64,000 bases of DNA, taken from Enterococcus sp. DIV0212c (GTDB lineage: Bacteria > Bacillota > Bacilli > Lactobacillales > Enterococcaceae). The notes beneath the pieces were generated by a model that saw nothing but the letters and a program-made list of their open reading frames with translations, made no database searches and had not been told where the DNA came from. A program made the position numbers and the translations under genes. Numbering within the stretch: position 1 is the first letter of the stretch; every line of letters starts with the position of its first letter. Of the stretch, positions 44,000-54,237 are shown in pieces. Where the stretch lies: assembly GCF_017377505.1 (NCBI RefSeq), contig NZ_JAFREN010000018.1, forward strand, positions 57,921 to 121,920, written 5' to 3'.

Positions 44000-46036
44000 G
44001 TGAACTTGTCAGATGATATTGGTGTCTTGACTGGTGTTGGTCCAAAGCGTGCCGAGAACTTGAAAGAATTAGGTATTCAAACAATCGAAGATTTGTTATC
44101 TTATTACCCTTTTCGGTATGATGATATACAAGAAAAAGAGCTAAATGAAATCCAAGACCAAGAAAAAGTCACGTTAAAAGGTTTAGTTGTATCGGAACCA
44201 GTCGTGAGTCGTTATGGCTATAAAAAAAGCCGGATGATGTTTCGGATGATGCAAGACCATGCTGTGATCAATGTTTCCTTCTTTAACCAACCATACTTAA
44301 AAGATAAAATCGTAATGTCTGAAGAAATAGCGGTTTATGGTAAATGGGATGCTAAACGCAAGGCTCTGAATGGCATGAAAATTCTAGCAGCTAAAAATGA
44401 TGGAGAGGATTTCGCTCCGATTTATCATGTAAATAAAAAGGTTCGCCAAAGCAGTTTAATTCAACTGATTCGTACGGGGTTTGAAAAATATGGAGAACTG
44501 ATTCCGGAGATTTTACCAGAAGAATTATTAGAAAAGTACCGCTTAATGCCAAGAAAAGAAGCAATGTTCGCGATGCATTTTCCTAGTAATCCAGAAGAAA
44601 GTCATCAAGCAAAACGTCGGGTTGTTTTTGAAGAATTCTTCTTGTTCCAATTGAAAATGCAAGGGTTAAAGAGGCAAGAAAAAGCAGAAAAAAATGGCTT
44701 AAGCATTCAGTATGATGTGGCGCGTTTAAAATCATTTACGAAGAAATTGCCTTTTGAACTTACTGCAGCCCAAAAGAAAGTAACGAACGAAATCTGTCGA
44801 GACTTAATGAGTCCAAATCATATGCAACGCTTGTTACAAGGCGATGTAGGGAGTGGTAAAACGGTTGTTGCGGCAATTGCTCTTTACGCAACGATGACAG
44901 CTGGCTTTCAGGGTGCTTTAATGGTGCCAACAGAGATTTTGGCTCAACAGCACATGGAAAGTCTTCAACAATTGTACGATCCCTTAGAAGTTCGCACAGC
45001 GCTATTAACTGGATCGACCAAAACAAAAGAACGTCGAGTCATTCTTGAACAACTAGTGAACGGTGAAATAGATATCATTATTGGTACCCACGCCTTGATT
45101 CAAGAGGATGTCTTATTTCATCGATTAGGTTTAGTGATAACGGATGAACAACATCGATTTGGTGTGAATCAACGCCGAATCTTAAGAGAAAAAGGCCTGA
45201 AACCTGATGTATTGTTCATGACTGCGACACCAATTCCAAGGACATTAGCAATCACGGCTTTTGGTGAAATGGACGTTTCGATCATTGATGAAATGCCAGC
45301 TGGTCGTATTCCAATAGAAACCCGCTGGATTCGTCCGCCTCAATTAGATACTGTTTTAGAATGGATGGAAAAAGAATTGGCACGCGGGCATCAGGCATAT
45401 GTGATTTGTCCGCTGATCGAAGAATCTGAAGCGTTAGATGTTAAAAATGCAACTGAGATATTTGAACATATGTCAGCGTTTTTTAACCCTACCTACCAAG
45501 TTGGCTTGCTTCATGGGAAAATGAAAAACCAAGAGAAAGAAGAGATCATGCAAGAGTTCAAAGAAAACAACTTGCAACTGCTAGTTTCTACGACAGTGAT
45601 TGAAGTTGGGGTCAATGTTCCTAATGCGACGGTCATGTTGATTATGGATGCAGATCGTTTTGGCTTAGCACAATTGCATCAACTTCGTGGTCGAGTTGGA
45701 CGAGGCTCAGATGCTTCCTACTGTATTTTAGTCGCCAATCCCAAAAATGAAATGGGCGTGGAGCGGATGAAAATCATGACAGAAACCAATAATGGTTTTG
45801 TGTTAAGTGAAAAAGATTTAGAATTACGTGGACCAGGTGAAGTGTTTGGTGCCAGACAATCGGGTGTTCCGCAATTTGCTGTGGGAGATATCGTGACTGA
45901 TTTCAATATTCTTGAGGTTGCACGCCAAGAAGCGAGTGTTATTTGGAAAAAAGAGCAATGGTGGGTTTTACCAGAATATCGTGGTGTTGCTGATAAAATT
46001 AAGCCACATGATGATGAGCAGCAATTTTTTGATTGA
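44000..46036 (+). CDS. recG: ATP-dependent DNA helicase RecG
   Basis: This 678-residue helicase reverses stalled forks and branch-migrates recombination junctions. It has an N-terminal wedge/OB domain (about 1-230), then helicase motifs GDVGSGKTVVA, ITDEQHRFGV, MTATPIPRTL and QLRGRVGRG. I chose the GTG at 44000, seven bases after AAAGGAGG; an ATG at 43982 lies upstream of that site and is unlikely. Confidence 0.96.
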   Translation: MNLSDDIGVLTGVGPKRAENLKELGIQTIEDLLSYYPFRYDDIQEKELNEIQDQEKVTLKGLVVSEPVVSRYGYKKSRMMFRMMQDHAVINVSFFNQPYLKDKIVMSEEIAVYGKWDAKRKALNGMKILAAKNDGEDFAPIYHVNKKVRQSSLIQLIRTGFEKYGELIPEILPEELLEKYRLMPRKEAMFAMHFPSNPEESHQAKRRVVFEEFFLFQLKMQGLKRQEKAEKNGLSIQYDVARLKSFTKKLPFELTAAQKKVTNEICRDLMSPNHMQRLLQGDVGSGKTVVAAIALYATMTAGFQGALMVPTEILAQQHMESLQQLYDPLEVRTALLTGSTKTKERRVILEQLVNGEIDIIIGTHALIQEDVLFHRLGLVITDEQHRFGVNQRRILREKGLKPDVLFMTATPIPRTLAITAFGEMDVSIIDEMPAGRIPIETRWIRPPQLDTVLEWMEKELARGHQAYVICPLIEESEALDVKNATEIFEHMSAFFNPTYQVGLLHGKMKNQEKEEIMQEFKENNLQLLVSTTVIEVGVNVPNATVMLIMDADRFGLAQLHQLRGRVGRGSDASYCILVANPKNEMGVERMKIMTETNNGFVLSEKDLELRGPGEVFGARQSGVPQFAVGDIVTDFNILEVARQEASVIWKKEQWWVLPEYRGVADKIKPHDDEQQFFD

Positions 46037-46095
46037 TTAGAGCTGATATACAATGAATAAAAAAAGGTACCTACTCGGTTTCATGAGAGTTAGAC

Positions 46096-46233
46096 GCTTT
46101 GTTCCGCTTTTCGCTGATCTAGCTACACGAGCCAGACCTCTCAACAAATAGACAAAATGCTGAAAAGATAAAGAGCATCTTTCCAGCATTTTCCTAATTT
46201 GATCGAGGTCTAAACGGCTCGTTCCGCTTTTCG
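46096..46233 (+). other. Structured intergenic element between recG and plsX
   Basis: GTTCCGCTTTTCG occurs at 46101-46113 and 46221-46233 within two longer imperfect copies. CGAGCCAGACCTC (46128-46140) is complementary to GAGGTCT-AAAC-GGCTCG (46205-46221, four-base bulge). This outer helix encloses a terminator-like hairpin, AAAATGCTG...CAGCATTTT (46154-46192). It could be a recG terminator inside a larger fold, a regulatory leader for plsX, or a dispersed repeat. Confidence 0.45.
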
Positions 46234-46278
46234 ATATGTTATACTATTTATTGTAATTCACCTAGGAGGGACTATGTT

Positions 46279-47277
46279 ATGAAGATTGCAGTTGATGCAA
46301 TGGGTGGCGATCATGCACCCCAAGCAATTGTTGAAGGCGTGATGTTAGCCAAACAGGATTTTCCTGAGATTGAGTTTTTACTTTATGGAAAAGAAAATGA
46401 AATCAAAAAATATGTAACAGATGAAACGAATATTACCATTATTCACACAGACGAAAAAATCAATAGCGACGATGAACCAGTAAAAGCAATTCGTCGTAAG
46501 AAAACAGCATCAATGGTTTTAGCAGCACAAGCTGTAAAAAATGGCGAAGCAGATGCGATTTTTTCTGCAGGTAACACAGGTGCGTTACTAGCTGCAGGGT
46601 TATTTATCGTTGGACGAATCAAAAATGTCGAACGTCCAGGTTTAATGTCGACTTTACCAGTAATCGGTCAACCGGATGGCGGATTTGACATGTTAGATTT
46701 AGGTGCAAATGCCGATAACAAACCAGAGCATCTTGTTCAATATGCAGTACTAGGTTCTTTTTATGCTGAAAAAGTTAGAAATATCACGAAGCCACGTGTA
46801 GCGCTTTTGAATAATGGTTCTGAAGAAACGAAAGGCAGTGAGCTGACCAAAAAAGCGTTTGAATTGCTTTCAGAAGAAGAAGGGATTCACTTTATTGGTA
46901 ATGTGGAAGCACGTGATTTACTCAGTGGAGCAGCCGATGTTGTTGTAACAGATGGTTTTACGGGAAATGCCGTGTTAAAATCAATTGAAGGAACAGCGTT
47001 AAATATGATGGGACTCTTAAAATCATCGATTCTTGCTGAAGGATTTAAAGGCAAGATGGGCGCATTACTTTTAAAAAATGCATTACGTGGGATGAAAGAC
47101 GAGATGGATTATTCTAAACATGGTGGAGCAGTTCTTTTTGGGCTGAAAGCACCAGTTATTAAAACCCATGGATCGACAGGACCAGAAGCGGTTCGTTATA
47201 CGATTCGTCAAATTCACACTATGCTGAAAACAGAAGTTGTACCGCAACTTGTCAGCTATTATGAAACAAAAGAATAA
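46279..47277 (+). CDS. plsX: Phosphate acyltransferase PlsX
   Basis: This 332-residue enzyme makes acyl-phosphate from acyl-ACP for phosphatidic acid synthesis. It begins [20 protein letters not shown] and has [15 protein letters not shown] and the conserved DLGAN and VVTDGFTGN blocks. It is upstream of acpP, which carries its substrate. Confidence 0.96.
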   Translation: MKIAVDAMGGDHAPQAIVEGVMLAKQDFPEIEFLLYGKENEIKKYVTDETNITIIHTDEKINSDDEPVKAIRRKKTASMVLAAQAVKNGEADAIFSAGNTGALLAAGLFIVGRIKNVERPGLMSTLPVIGQPDGGFDMLDLGANADNKPEHLVQYAVLGSFYAEKVRNITKPRVALLNNGSEETKGSELTKKAFELLSEEEGIHFIGNVEARDLLSGAADVVVTDGFTGNAVLKSIEGTALNMMGLLKSSILAEGFKGKMGALLLKNALRGMKDEMDYSKHGGAVLFGLKAPVIKTHGSTGPEAVRYTIRQIHTMLKTEVVPQLVSYYETKE

Positions 47278-47293
47278 CTATTTCCGCAACCTA

Positions 47294-47323
47294 TTTGCAA
47301 CCATATTGTAATGGTTTTGCAAA
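47294..47323. promoter_or_regulatory. Inverted repeat between plsX and acpP
   Basis: TTTGCAACCAT (47294-47304) and ATGGTTTTGCAAA (47311-47323) are near-perfect inverted arms across six bases. It is followed by A, not T, on the plus strand, so it is not an ordinary terminator. An operator or processing site is possible. Confidence 0.35.
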
Positions 47324-47420
47324 AAAAGATGGACAAATCAATCAATTGTGAGTACAATGTATCATAGCGTTTAACTCTATAAGGAGAAACGCTTTTCAAA
47401 AGCAGTGGAGGTGAATACAG

Positions 47421-47660
47421 TTGACTCGTGAAGAAGTACTTGGAAAAGTAGCGAAGATTATCTCAAACCACTTTGATATTGAAGCTGAGAATGTGACAGA
47501 TCAATTAAACATTAAAGATGACTTGAATGCAGATTCAATTAGTGTAATGGAATTTGTTTTAGAGCTAGAAGATGAGTTTGGTACAGAAATTTCTGATGAA
47601 GACGCAGAGCAAATTGAAACAGTTGGTGCCGCTGTAGATTATATTATGAATCACTTATAA
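47421..47660 (+). CDS. acpP: Acyl carrier protein
   Basis: This 79-residue acidic protein carries fatty acyl chains on phosphopantetheine. The attachment serine lies in DLNADSISVMEFVLELEDEF (Asp-Ser-Ile in place of the commoner Asp-Ser-Leu). It starts with TTG at 47421 after GGAGGTG. Confidence 0.95.
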   Translation: MTREEVLGKVAKIISNHFDIEAENVTDQLNIKDDLNADSISVMEFVLELEDEFGTEISDEDAEQIETVGAAVDYIMNHL

Positions 47661-47671
47661 TTTAAAACAAA

Positions 47672-47712
47672 GAAATGAAGCAAAACGAATGCCGTTTTGC
47701 TTCATTTTCTTA
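47672..47712 (+). terminator. Terminator after acpP
   Basis: AAATGAAGCAAAACG (47672-47686) pairs perfectly with CGTTTTGCTTCATTT (47692-47706), then T-rich tail. Confidence 0.85.
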
Positions 47713-47889
47713 TTTACATAACCGATTTTCTATTACCAAAATGTTGCAATTTTTACAAATATTATATACAATTGCATAAAAATGATTACAATGAGAATAT
47801 AAAGAGAAATGCTTAAAAAAATAAAGTTTTTTTAATAAGGTTTTCGATTGTAAAAAGATAATTTACTGAGCATGGAGGAGTGTATTAAA

Positions 47890-48897
47890 GTGAGTGACGG
47901 AAATCAATTATTAGACGTTCAACATCTGCATACAGGGTTTCGTATTAAAGACGAGTTTTATGATGCAGTTGATGATGTGTCATTTGAATTAGGCAAAAAT
48001 GAAATCTTGGCAATTGTTGGTGAATCAGGTTGTGGGAAAAGTACTTTGGCTACAACGATTATTGGGTTACATGATGAAAATAATACTCGTGTAACTGGAG
48101 AAATTCTTTACAAGGATTTAAATTTAACTACGTTTAACGAGCAACTATACAATAAAATACGAGGTAATGATATTGGTATGATTTTTCAAGATCCTTTATC
48201 AGCGTTGAATCCATTGATGCGGATAGAAGATCAGATCAAAGAAAGTTTAACGTATCATACAGATATGAACGCTGAACAAAAACAAGCGCGAGTAATCGAG
48301 TTATTGACGCAAGTTGGTATTCCAAACCCAGAACGTGTAGGGAAACAATACCCTCATGAATTGTCTGGCGGCATGCGTCAACGTGTCATCATTGCGATTG
48401 CAATTGCATGTAAACCAGCAATCATTATTGCAGACGAGCCAACGACGGCATTGGATGTAACGATTCAAGCGCAAATTTTAGATTTACTCAAAGATTTACA
48501 AGAAGAGACTGGATCAGGAATTATTTTGATTACCCATGATTTAGGTGTGGTAGCCGAAATGGCAGATAAAGTAGCAGTGATGTATGCTGGTCAATTTGTT
48601 GAAGTTGCGACAGCTGAAGAATTGTTCAACAATCCTAAACATCCATATACACGTTCGTTATTACAATCGATTCCTCAAGAAAATTCAGATGACAGTCAGC
48701 TGCATGTGATTGAAGGGGTTGTTCCTTCATTGAGTAAATTACCAAGGGAAGGTTGTCGCTTTGCACCGAGAATTCCTTGGATTTCAGAAGATGCTCATGA
48801 GGCAGAGCCGACTTTACATGAAGTATCAGAGGGACATTTTGTCCGTTGTACGTGTTATCAGCATTTCCATTTTAGAGACGATCAGGAGGAAGTATAA
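47890..48897 (+). CDS. oppD: Oligopeptide ABC transporter ATP-binding protein OppD
   Basis: This 335-residue ATPase has Walker A GESGCGKSTLA, signature LSGGMRQRV and Walker B IIIADEPTTALD, and the C-terminal OppD-type region (GCRFAPRIPW..RCTCYQH). I chose the GTG at 47890 after GGAGGAG; an ATG at 47872 overlaps that site. It is the first gene of a five-gene operon with overlapping or closely spaced genes. Confidence 0.92.
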   Translation: MSDGNQLLDVQHLHTGFRIKDEFYDAVDDVSFELGKNEILAIVGESGCGKSTLATTIIGLHDENNTRVTGEILYKDLNLTTFNEQLYNKIRGNDIGMIFQDPLSALNPLMRIEDQIKESLTYHTDMNAEQKQARVIELLTQVGIPNPERVGKQYPHELSGGMRQRVIIAIAIACKPAIIIADEPTTALDVTIQAQILDLLKDLQEETGSGIILITHDLGVVAEMADKVAVMYAGQFVEVATAEELFNNPKHPYTRSLLQSIPQENSDDSQLHVIEGVVPSLSKLPREGCRFAPRIPWISEDAHEAEPTLHEVSEGHFVRCTCYQHFHFRDDQEEV

Positions 48898-49841
48898 TGG
48901 CAGAAATCATTCAAATCAAAGACTTGAAAGTTCATTATCCTATCCGCAGTGGTTTCTTTAATCGAGTGACCGACCATGTGCTGGCAGTTGATGGTGTTGA
49001 TTTTATTATCGAAAAAGGCAAAACATACGGTTTAGTTGGTGAATCTGGTTCTGGAAAATCAACTACTGGAAAAGCAATCATCGGGCTGGAAAAAGTGACC
49101 GACGGCAGTATTTTGTACGAAGATAAAGATGTAACAAAAGCGCATAATCGTAAAGCGATGAAATACAATAAAGACGTTCAAATGATTTTCCAAGATTCAA
49201 TGTCTAGTTTGAATCCTAAGAAACGTGTCTTGGATATTATTGCTGAACCAATCCGTAATTTTGAACGATTGAGCGATCAAGAAGAAAAGAAAAAAGTCAA
49301 AGGACTTTTAGATATTGTTGGGATGCCGGAAGATGCGCTGTATAAATACCCTCATGAATTTTCAGGTGGTCAGCGTCAACGCTTAGGCGTAGCAAGAGCT
49401 GTGGCAACTAGTCCTAAACTGATTATTGCAGATGAGCCAGTTTCTGCTTTGGACTTATCCGTTCAAGCACAAGTTTTGAACTTTATGAAAAATATTCAAG
49501 AAGAATATGGTTTGAGTTATTTATTCATTTCCCATGATTTAGGTGTTGTAAAACATATGTGTGACAATATCGCGATCATGTACAAAGGTCGTTTTGTAGA
49601 AATCGGCACGCGTCAGGATATTTATACGAACCCTCAACATATTTATACTAAACGATTATTATCAGCAATTCCCAAGATTGATGTTGCTAATCGCGAAGCA
49701 CACAAGGCGCAACGTCGCCAAGTAGAAAAAGAATATATTGAGCATCAAAAAGATTATTACGATCAAAATGGCCGCGTATATGATTTACGTAAAGTCAGTG
49801 AAACGCATCAAGTAGCGTTAAAAGATGGAGGTGCAATCTAA
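48897..49841 (+). CDS. oppF: Oligopeptide ABC transporter ATP-binding protein OppF
   Basis: This 314-residue second ATPase has GESGSGKSTTGKAI, signature FSGGQRQRLGVA and Walker B LIIADEPVSALD. It shares one base with both neighbours (TAATG). It forms the ATPase heterodimer with OppD. Confidence 0.93.
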   Translation: MAEIIQIKDLKVHYPIRSGFFNRVTDHVLAVDGVDFIIEKGKTYGLVGESGSGKSTTGKAIIGLEKVTDGSILYEDKDVTKAHNRKAMKYNKDVQMIFQDSMSSLNPKKRVLDIIAEPIRNFERLSDQEEKKKVKGLLDIVGMPEDALYKYPHEFSGGQRQRLGVARAVATSPKLIIADEPVSALDLSVQAQVLNFMKNIQEEYGLSYLFISHDLGVVKHMCDNIAIMYKGRFVEIGTRQDIYTNPQHIYTKRLLSAIPKIDVANREAHKAQRRQVEKEYIEHQKDYYDQNGRVYDLRKVSETHQVALKDGGAI

Positions 49842-50803
49842 TGTGGAAGACGATTTTACGACGTGTACTCTTTATGATCCCTCAAATTTTAATTTTAAGC
49901 GTACTGATTTTCATGTTGGCTAAAATGATGCCGGGTGATCCTTTTACTGGATTGATCAATCCAAATACAGATCCTGCTGTTATTGAAAAAATGCGTGAAT
50001 CTGCTGGGTTGAATGATCCATGGACGACACAATATATCCGTTGGATTGCCAATGTTTTTCATGGGGATTTTGGTGAGAGCTTTATTTTTAAATTACCAGT
50101 TTCTACCCTAATCGGCAGTCGTGCGGTCAACACGATTCTTCTGTCATTAGTAACAGTTGTGATCATGTATGCAATTGCTTTACCATTAGGGGTTCTGTCA
50201 GGACGTTATCAAAATTCTATTTTAGATAAATTTGTAGTAGTTTATAACTTCTTTAGTTTTGCAGTGCCACCATTTATTTTTGCACTAGTTATGCTATTTA
50301 TTTTTGGTTACCGTTTAGATTGGTTTCCAACGACAGGTTCGATATCCAGCGGTGTTGAGCCGGGAACGGGTGCGTATATCTGGGATCGTTTTTATCATTT
50401 GATCTTACCAGCGTTGTCTCAAGCACTTCTTGGAACGGCGATAACGATTCAATATTTACGTAATGAAGTCATTGATTCTCAGTCACTGGACTATGTGCGG
50501 ACAGCTCGTTCAAAAGGGGTACCGACCAATAAAGTATATACACGACACATTTTCAGAAATGCGTCATTACCAATTGTTTCTCAATTAAGTTACGAAATCA
50601 CAGCTTTGATCAGTGGTTCAGTAGTTATTGAAAAAATCTTTGGTTACCCGGGAATTGGAAAATTATTTATCGATTCGATCGGACAACGTGATTATGCAGT
50701 AATCACAGCCTTAGTATTGATTTTAGGAGTTGCGACGCTCGTCGGAAATCTGATATCAGATATCATGATGAGTCTTGTAGATCCGCGGATTCGGGTTCAA
50801 TAA
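49841..50803 (+). CDS. oppB: Oligopeptide ABC transporter permease OppB
   Basis: This 320-residue protein has six membrane helices, the opening MWKTILRRVLFMIPQILILSV and the coupling-loop region DYVRTARSKGVP. The C-terminal ALVLILGVATLVGNLISDI is typical of DppB/OppB. Confidence 0.93.
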   Translation: MWKTILRRVLFMIPQILILSVLIFMLAKMMPGDPFTGLINPNTDPAVIEKMRESAGLNDPWTTQYIRWIANVFHGDFGESFIFKLPVSTLIGSRAVNTILLSLVTVVIMYAIALPLGVLSGRYQNSILDKFVVVYNFFSFAVPPFIFALVMLFIFGYRLDWFPTTGSISSGVEPGTGAYIWDRFYHLILPALSQALLGTAITIQYLRNEVIDSQSLDYVRTARSKGVPTNKVYTRHIFRNASLPIVSQLSYEITALISGSVVIEKIFGYPGIGKLFIDSIGQRDYAVITALVLILGVATLVGNLISDIMMSLVDPRIRVQ

Positions 50804-50834
50804 AAAATCAATTTTAAGGAGAGGAAGAGACGAA

Positions 50835-51737
50835 ATGGATAAAAATAAAGAAAATACAGTTAATGTAACTGAAACGATCCCACCGATGGGATTTCGAATG
50901 ATTGCAAGAGAATTTAAAAAAGATAAATTAGCTATTTTTTCACTGGCACTACTAGTTGTTATCTTGTTAGTTGTTTTCATTGGTGCTTTATTGGCCGATC
51001 AAGACAAAGTAATGACAGTCAGTATTTTAGATAAATATGCTGAGCCTGGCGGAAACTTTATACTAGGAGCGGATGAAGGTGGACGTGATATCCTTGGTCA
51101 ATTGATCATTGGCGCCCGTAATTCAGTTGTGATCGGTTTTGCAATTACGATTATCACATCGATCATCGGTGTGGGTATCGGGATTATTTCAGGTTATTAT
51201 GGCGGAATGTTTGATAATGCAGTGATGCGTGTCGTTGATTTTATCATGATCTTACCGATTATGATGATTATCATTGTATTTGTTACAATCATTCCTAATT
51301 ATAATGTTTGGTCCTTTGTGGGAATCATGAGTGCTTTTTACTGGGTTGCAAAAGCCCGACTGTTTAGAAGTAAAACACTATCGGAAGTTCGCAGAGATTA
51401 TGTGAGTGCTTCAAAAACTTTAGGGACAAGTGATTTTAAAATCATGTTTCGAGAAATTATGCCGAATCTAAGTTCATTGATCATCACCAACTTAACGATC
51501 AATTTTGCGGCAAATATTGGGATCGAAACAACCTTGACTTTCTTAGGATTTGGTTTGCCGACAAATGTACCAAGTTTGGGAACATTGATCGGATATGCCA
51601 GCAATGGCGACGTTTTAGCGAACAAAACATGGGTTTGGGTACCTGCATCAGTACTGATTTTAGTACTTATGTTATGTATAAATTATATTGGCCAAGCGTT
51701 TAAGCGTTCGGCAGATGCTAGACAACGTTTAGGTTAA
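50835..51737 (+). CDS. oppC: Oligopeptide ABC transporter permease OppC
   Basis: This 300-residue permease has six membrane helices, N-terminal FKKDKLAIFSLALLVVILLVV, LGADEGGRDILGQLIIGARNS and coupling loop YVSASKTLGTSDFKI. It starts at ATG 50835 after GGAGAGGAAG. Confidence 0.93.
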   Translation: MDKNKENTVNVTETIPPMGFRMIAREFKKDKLAIFSLALLVVILLVVFIGALLADQDKVMTVSILDKYAEPGGNFILGADEGGRDILGQLIIGARNSVVIGFAITIITSIIGVGIGIISGYYGGMFDNAVMRVVDFIMILPIMMIIIVFVTIIPNYNVWSFVGIMSAFYWVAKARLFRSKTLSEVRRDYVSASKTLGTSDFKIMFREIMPNLSSLIITNLTINFAANIGIETTLTFLGFGLPTNVPSLGTLIGYASNGDVLANKTWVWVPASVLILVLMLCINYIGQAFKRSADARQRLG

Positions 51738-51754
51738 GAAGAGGAGGAAGTAGT

Positions 51755-53530
51755 GTGAAAAGCAAGAAACTTTTGGGTTTAATTACATTAACAGCAGTAG
51801 TGGCTGTAACATTAGCTGCATGCGGAGGCAAGAAGTCAGGTTCAGATAATAAGAGTGTGGAAACTGAAGATATCAGTAAATTTACAATGACGGTTAAAAA
51901 TGACAAAGAAGCAATCAAAGGCGGGACTTTGGATGTTGCAGTAGTGTCAGATACACAGTTCAGAGGATTGTTCTCGGAAATATATTATGAAGAAGCGTAT
52001 GACAATTATTATATGCGTCCTTCACATGAATCTTTATTCTCATACGATAAAGATTTTGTGATTACAGATGAGGGACCTGCGACATTGAAGTTAGATGTTG
52101 ACAATAAAAAAGCAACCGTAACCTTGAAAAAAGATATAAAGTGGTCAGATGGTGAGCCGGTAACGTCAGATGATCTTCTTTATCCTTACGAAGTTATTGG
52201 GAATAAAGATTATACTGGTATTCGTTATGATGATGATTTTACAAACATTGTTGGTATGGATGAATATCATGATGGAAAGTCAGATACTATTTCAGGAATC
52301 AAAAAAGTAGACGATTTGACGATTGAGATTTCATATAAAGAAGTGAGTCCCAATTTATTACAACTAAGCGGTGGTGTTTATGCAGCAGCTATGCCAAAAC
52401 ATGTTTTTAAAGATATCCCAATTAAAGACCAAGTACAAAGTGATGCTGTTAGAAAGAACCCAGTAACATTTGGGCCGTATTACATGAGTAAAATTGTAAC
52501 AGGAGAAGCAGTAGAGTATTTACCAAACGAGCATTATTACAAAGGTAAACCAAAATTAGATAAGATTGTGTTTACAAATGTGCCGTCTTCTTCAATAGTT
52601 GAAGCGTTGAAAGCGAAAAAATATGATTTGGTTTATTCAATGCCTACAGATATTTATCCAACATATAAGGACTTGGAAGGATACGAAATGTTAGGCCGTG
52701 AAGAATTAGCATATAGTTATATTGGATTTAAATTAGGAACTTTTGATAAGGAAAAAGGCGAGGTCATTACAAATCCAGATGCAAAAATGGCAGATGTAAA
52801 ATTACGCCAAGCAATGGGCTATGCTTTAGATAATAATACGGTTGGAGAAAAGTTTTATAATGGATTACGATACAATGCAACTACTTTGATTCCTCCAGTT
52901 TTTAAAACACTGCATAACTCTGAAGTTAAAGGTTACCAATATGATATAGAAAAAGCTAAAAAATTATTGGATGATGCTGGATATAAAGATACAGATGGGG
53001 ATAACCTTAGAGAAAATCCTAAGGGAGAAAAATTAACGATTAACTATGCAGCAATGGCAGGTGGCGAAACAGCTCAACCTTTAGCTGATTACTATTTACA
53101 ACAATGGAAAGAAATTGGCTTAGATGTAAAACTTACAACAGGGCGATTGATTGATTTCCAAGCATTTTATGATAAATTAAAAAATGATGATCCTAGTGTA
53201 GATGTGTTCCAAGCTGCTTGGGGAACTGGAACAGCTCCATCACCGGCTGGTTTATACGGACGCAATGCAGCGTTTAACTATTCGCGTTTTTCTTCTGAGG
53301 AAAACGATAAATTGTTAAAAGCAATTGATTCCAAAGCGTCATTCGATGATAAAAAAAGAAAAGAAGCATATGACGAGTGGCAAGAGTATATTTCTGAACA
53401 AGCTCCAGTCATTCCAATATTATATCGTAATGAAATCATGCCAGTTAATGACCGAGTGAAATCATTTACTTGGAATTATGAAGAAACAAAAGACTTCTAC
53501 AATGTTGAATTAACAGCTGAAAAACGTTAA
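51755..53530 (+). CDS. oppA: Oligopeptide-binding lipoprotein OppA
   Basis: This 591-residue extracellular binding protein has a lipobox (TLAACGG, Cys at about 23), a Gly/Ser/Lys linker, and a family 5 solute-binding domain with WSDGEPVTSDDLLYPYEVI and a C-terminal WQEYISEQAPVIPILYRNEI. It starts with GTG at 51755. It captures peptides for import by OppBCDF; some enterococcal relatives take up signalling peptides. Confidence 0.93.
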   Translation: MKSKKLLGLITLTAVVAVTLAACGGKKSGSDNKSVETEDISKFTMTVKNDKEAIKGGTLDVAVVSDTQFRGLFSEIYYEEAYDNYYMRPSHESLFSYDKDFVITDEGPATLKLDVDNKKATVTLKKDIKWSDGEPVTSDDLLYPYEVIGNKDYTGIRYDDDFTNIVGMDEYHDGKSDTISGIKKVDDLTIEISYKEVSPNLLQLSGGVYAAAMPKHVFKDIPIKDQVQSDAVRKNPVTFGPYYMSKIVTGEAVEYLPNEHYYKGKPKLDKIVFTNVPSSSIVEALKAKKYDLVYSMPTDIYPTYKDLEGYEMLGREELAYSYIGFKLGTFDKEKGEVITNPDAKMADVKLRQAMGYALDNNTVGEKFYNGLRYNATTLIPPVFKTLHNSEVKGYQYDIEKAKKLLDDAGYKDTDGDNLRENPKGEKLTINYAAMAGGETAQPLADYYLQQWKEIGLDVKLTTGRLIDFQAFYDKLKNDDPSVDVFQAAWGTGTAPSPAGLYGRNAAFNYSRFSSEENDKLLKAIDSKASFDDKKRKEAYDEWQEYISEQAPVIPILYRNEIMPVNDRVKSFTWNYEETKDFYNVELTAEKR

Positions 53531-53560
53531 GCTGTTGAACTAAAAGATAACAATGAATTA

Positions 53561-53594
53561 GACACTTCCATAATTTCTTGGAAGTGTCTTTTTG
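53561..53594 (+). terminator. Terminator after oppDFBCA
   Basis: GACACTTCCA (53561-53570) pairs perfectly with TGGAAGTGTC (53579-53588), then T-run. Confidence 0.88.
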
Positions 53595-53701
53595 ATTTGA
53601 GAGGTTGAACTAAAGATATTAAATATGAGAAAATGAGCTAAAATTATTTCAGACATACAGGTACTGTTATAACCAAAAGAATTATAAACAAAGGAGAATC
53701 A

Positions 53702-54082
53702 ATGAGTTATAAAGTAATTAAATTTGGCAGCAAAGAAAAAGAACAGAATCATCTTGCGCATCTAGTTGATAAAGGGATGAAAGTTGCAACATCCTCACTA
53801 TTATACTTACAAGAAATCGGAGTAAAGGAACCAACTAAAGTGGGAGATAAATGGATTATTCAAGATAGTCAAAATAAAAAAGTATGTGAAGTTGAGGTTG
53901 TAAATGTAACAATCCATACTTTCGCTTCAATAACTAATGATTTTGCAATCAAAGAAGGGGATCAGAGTTTCCAGAATTGGTATGATATTCATTTGGAATA
54001 CATTTTATCAAAGTATAATAAGCGACTGACAGGTACCACTAAGTTGGAATGTGTATATTTCAAAAAAATGGCTAACCTTTAG
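53702..54082 (+). CDS. ASCH-domain protein
   Basis: This 126-residue protein is of the ASCH type: K-G-M-K-V-A-T-S-S-L near residues 24-33, KVGDKWIIQDSQNKKVCEVEVV.V, and FAIKEGDQSFQNWYDIHLEY. ASCH domains have a PUA-like fold and probably bind RNA. The gene is alone, with its own ribosome site (AAAGGAGAATC), and has no visible link to its neighbours. Confidence 0.8.
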   Translation: MSYKVIKFGSKEKEQNHLAHLVDKGMKVATSSLLYLQEIGVKEPTKVGDKWIIQDSQNKKVCEVEVVNVTIHTFASITNDFAIKEGDQSFQNWYDIHLEYILSKYNKRLTGTTKLECVYFKKMANL

Positions 54083-54116
54083 TAATATTGTTTCTATTTA
54101 AATGAATAATATCCAA

Positions 54117-54151
54117 CAAGTGACAAAGCTTCAACTTTTTTTGTCACTTGT
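54117..54151 (+). terminator. Putative terminator after the ASCH gene
   Basis: CAAGTGACAAA (54117-54127) pairs with TTTGTCACTTG (54140-54150) around a T-rich loop; no T-run follows, so strength is uncertain. Confidence 0.5.
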
Positions 54152-54237
54152 ACACTAGACAGGGCATTTTTATCGTGATAACCTTCTTGTTAAGCGCTTC
54201 CAATAAAGTGATAAACAATAGCAAGGAGAGAAATCCA

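Noticed and set aside
47294..47323. Rho-independent terminator after plsX
   Set aside because: The inverted repeat is followed by a run of A rather than T on the plus strand, so it is listed only as an inverted repeat.
54148..54237. N-terminal extension of ndk with a hydrophobic start
   Set aside because: The upstream codons overlap a hairpin and lack a ribosome site; the ATG at 54238 has AAGGAGAG and gives the normal kinase length.
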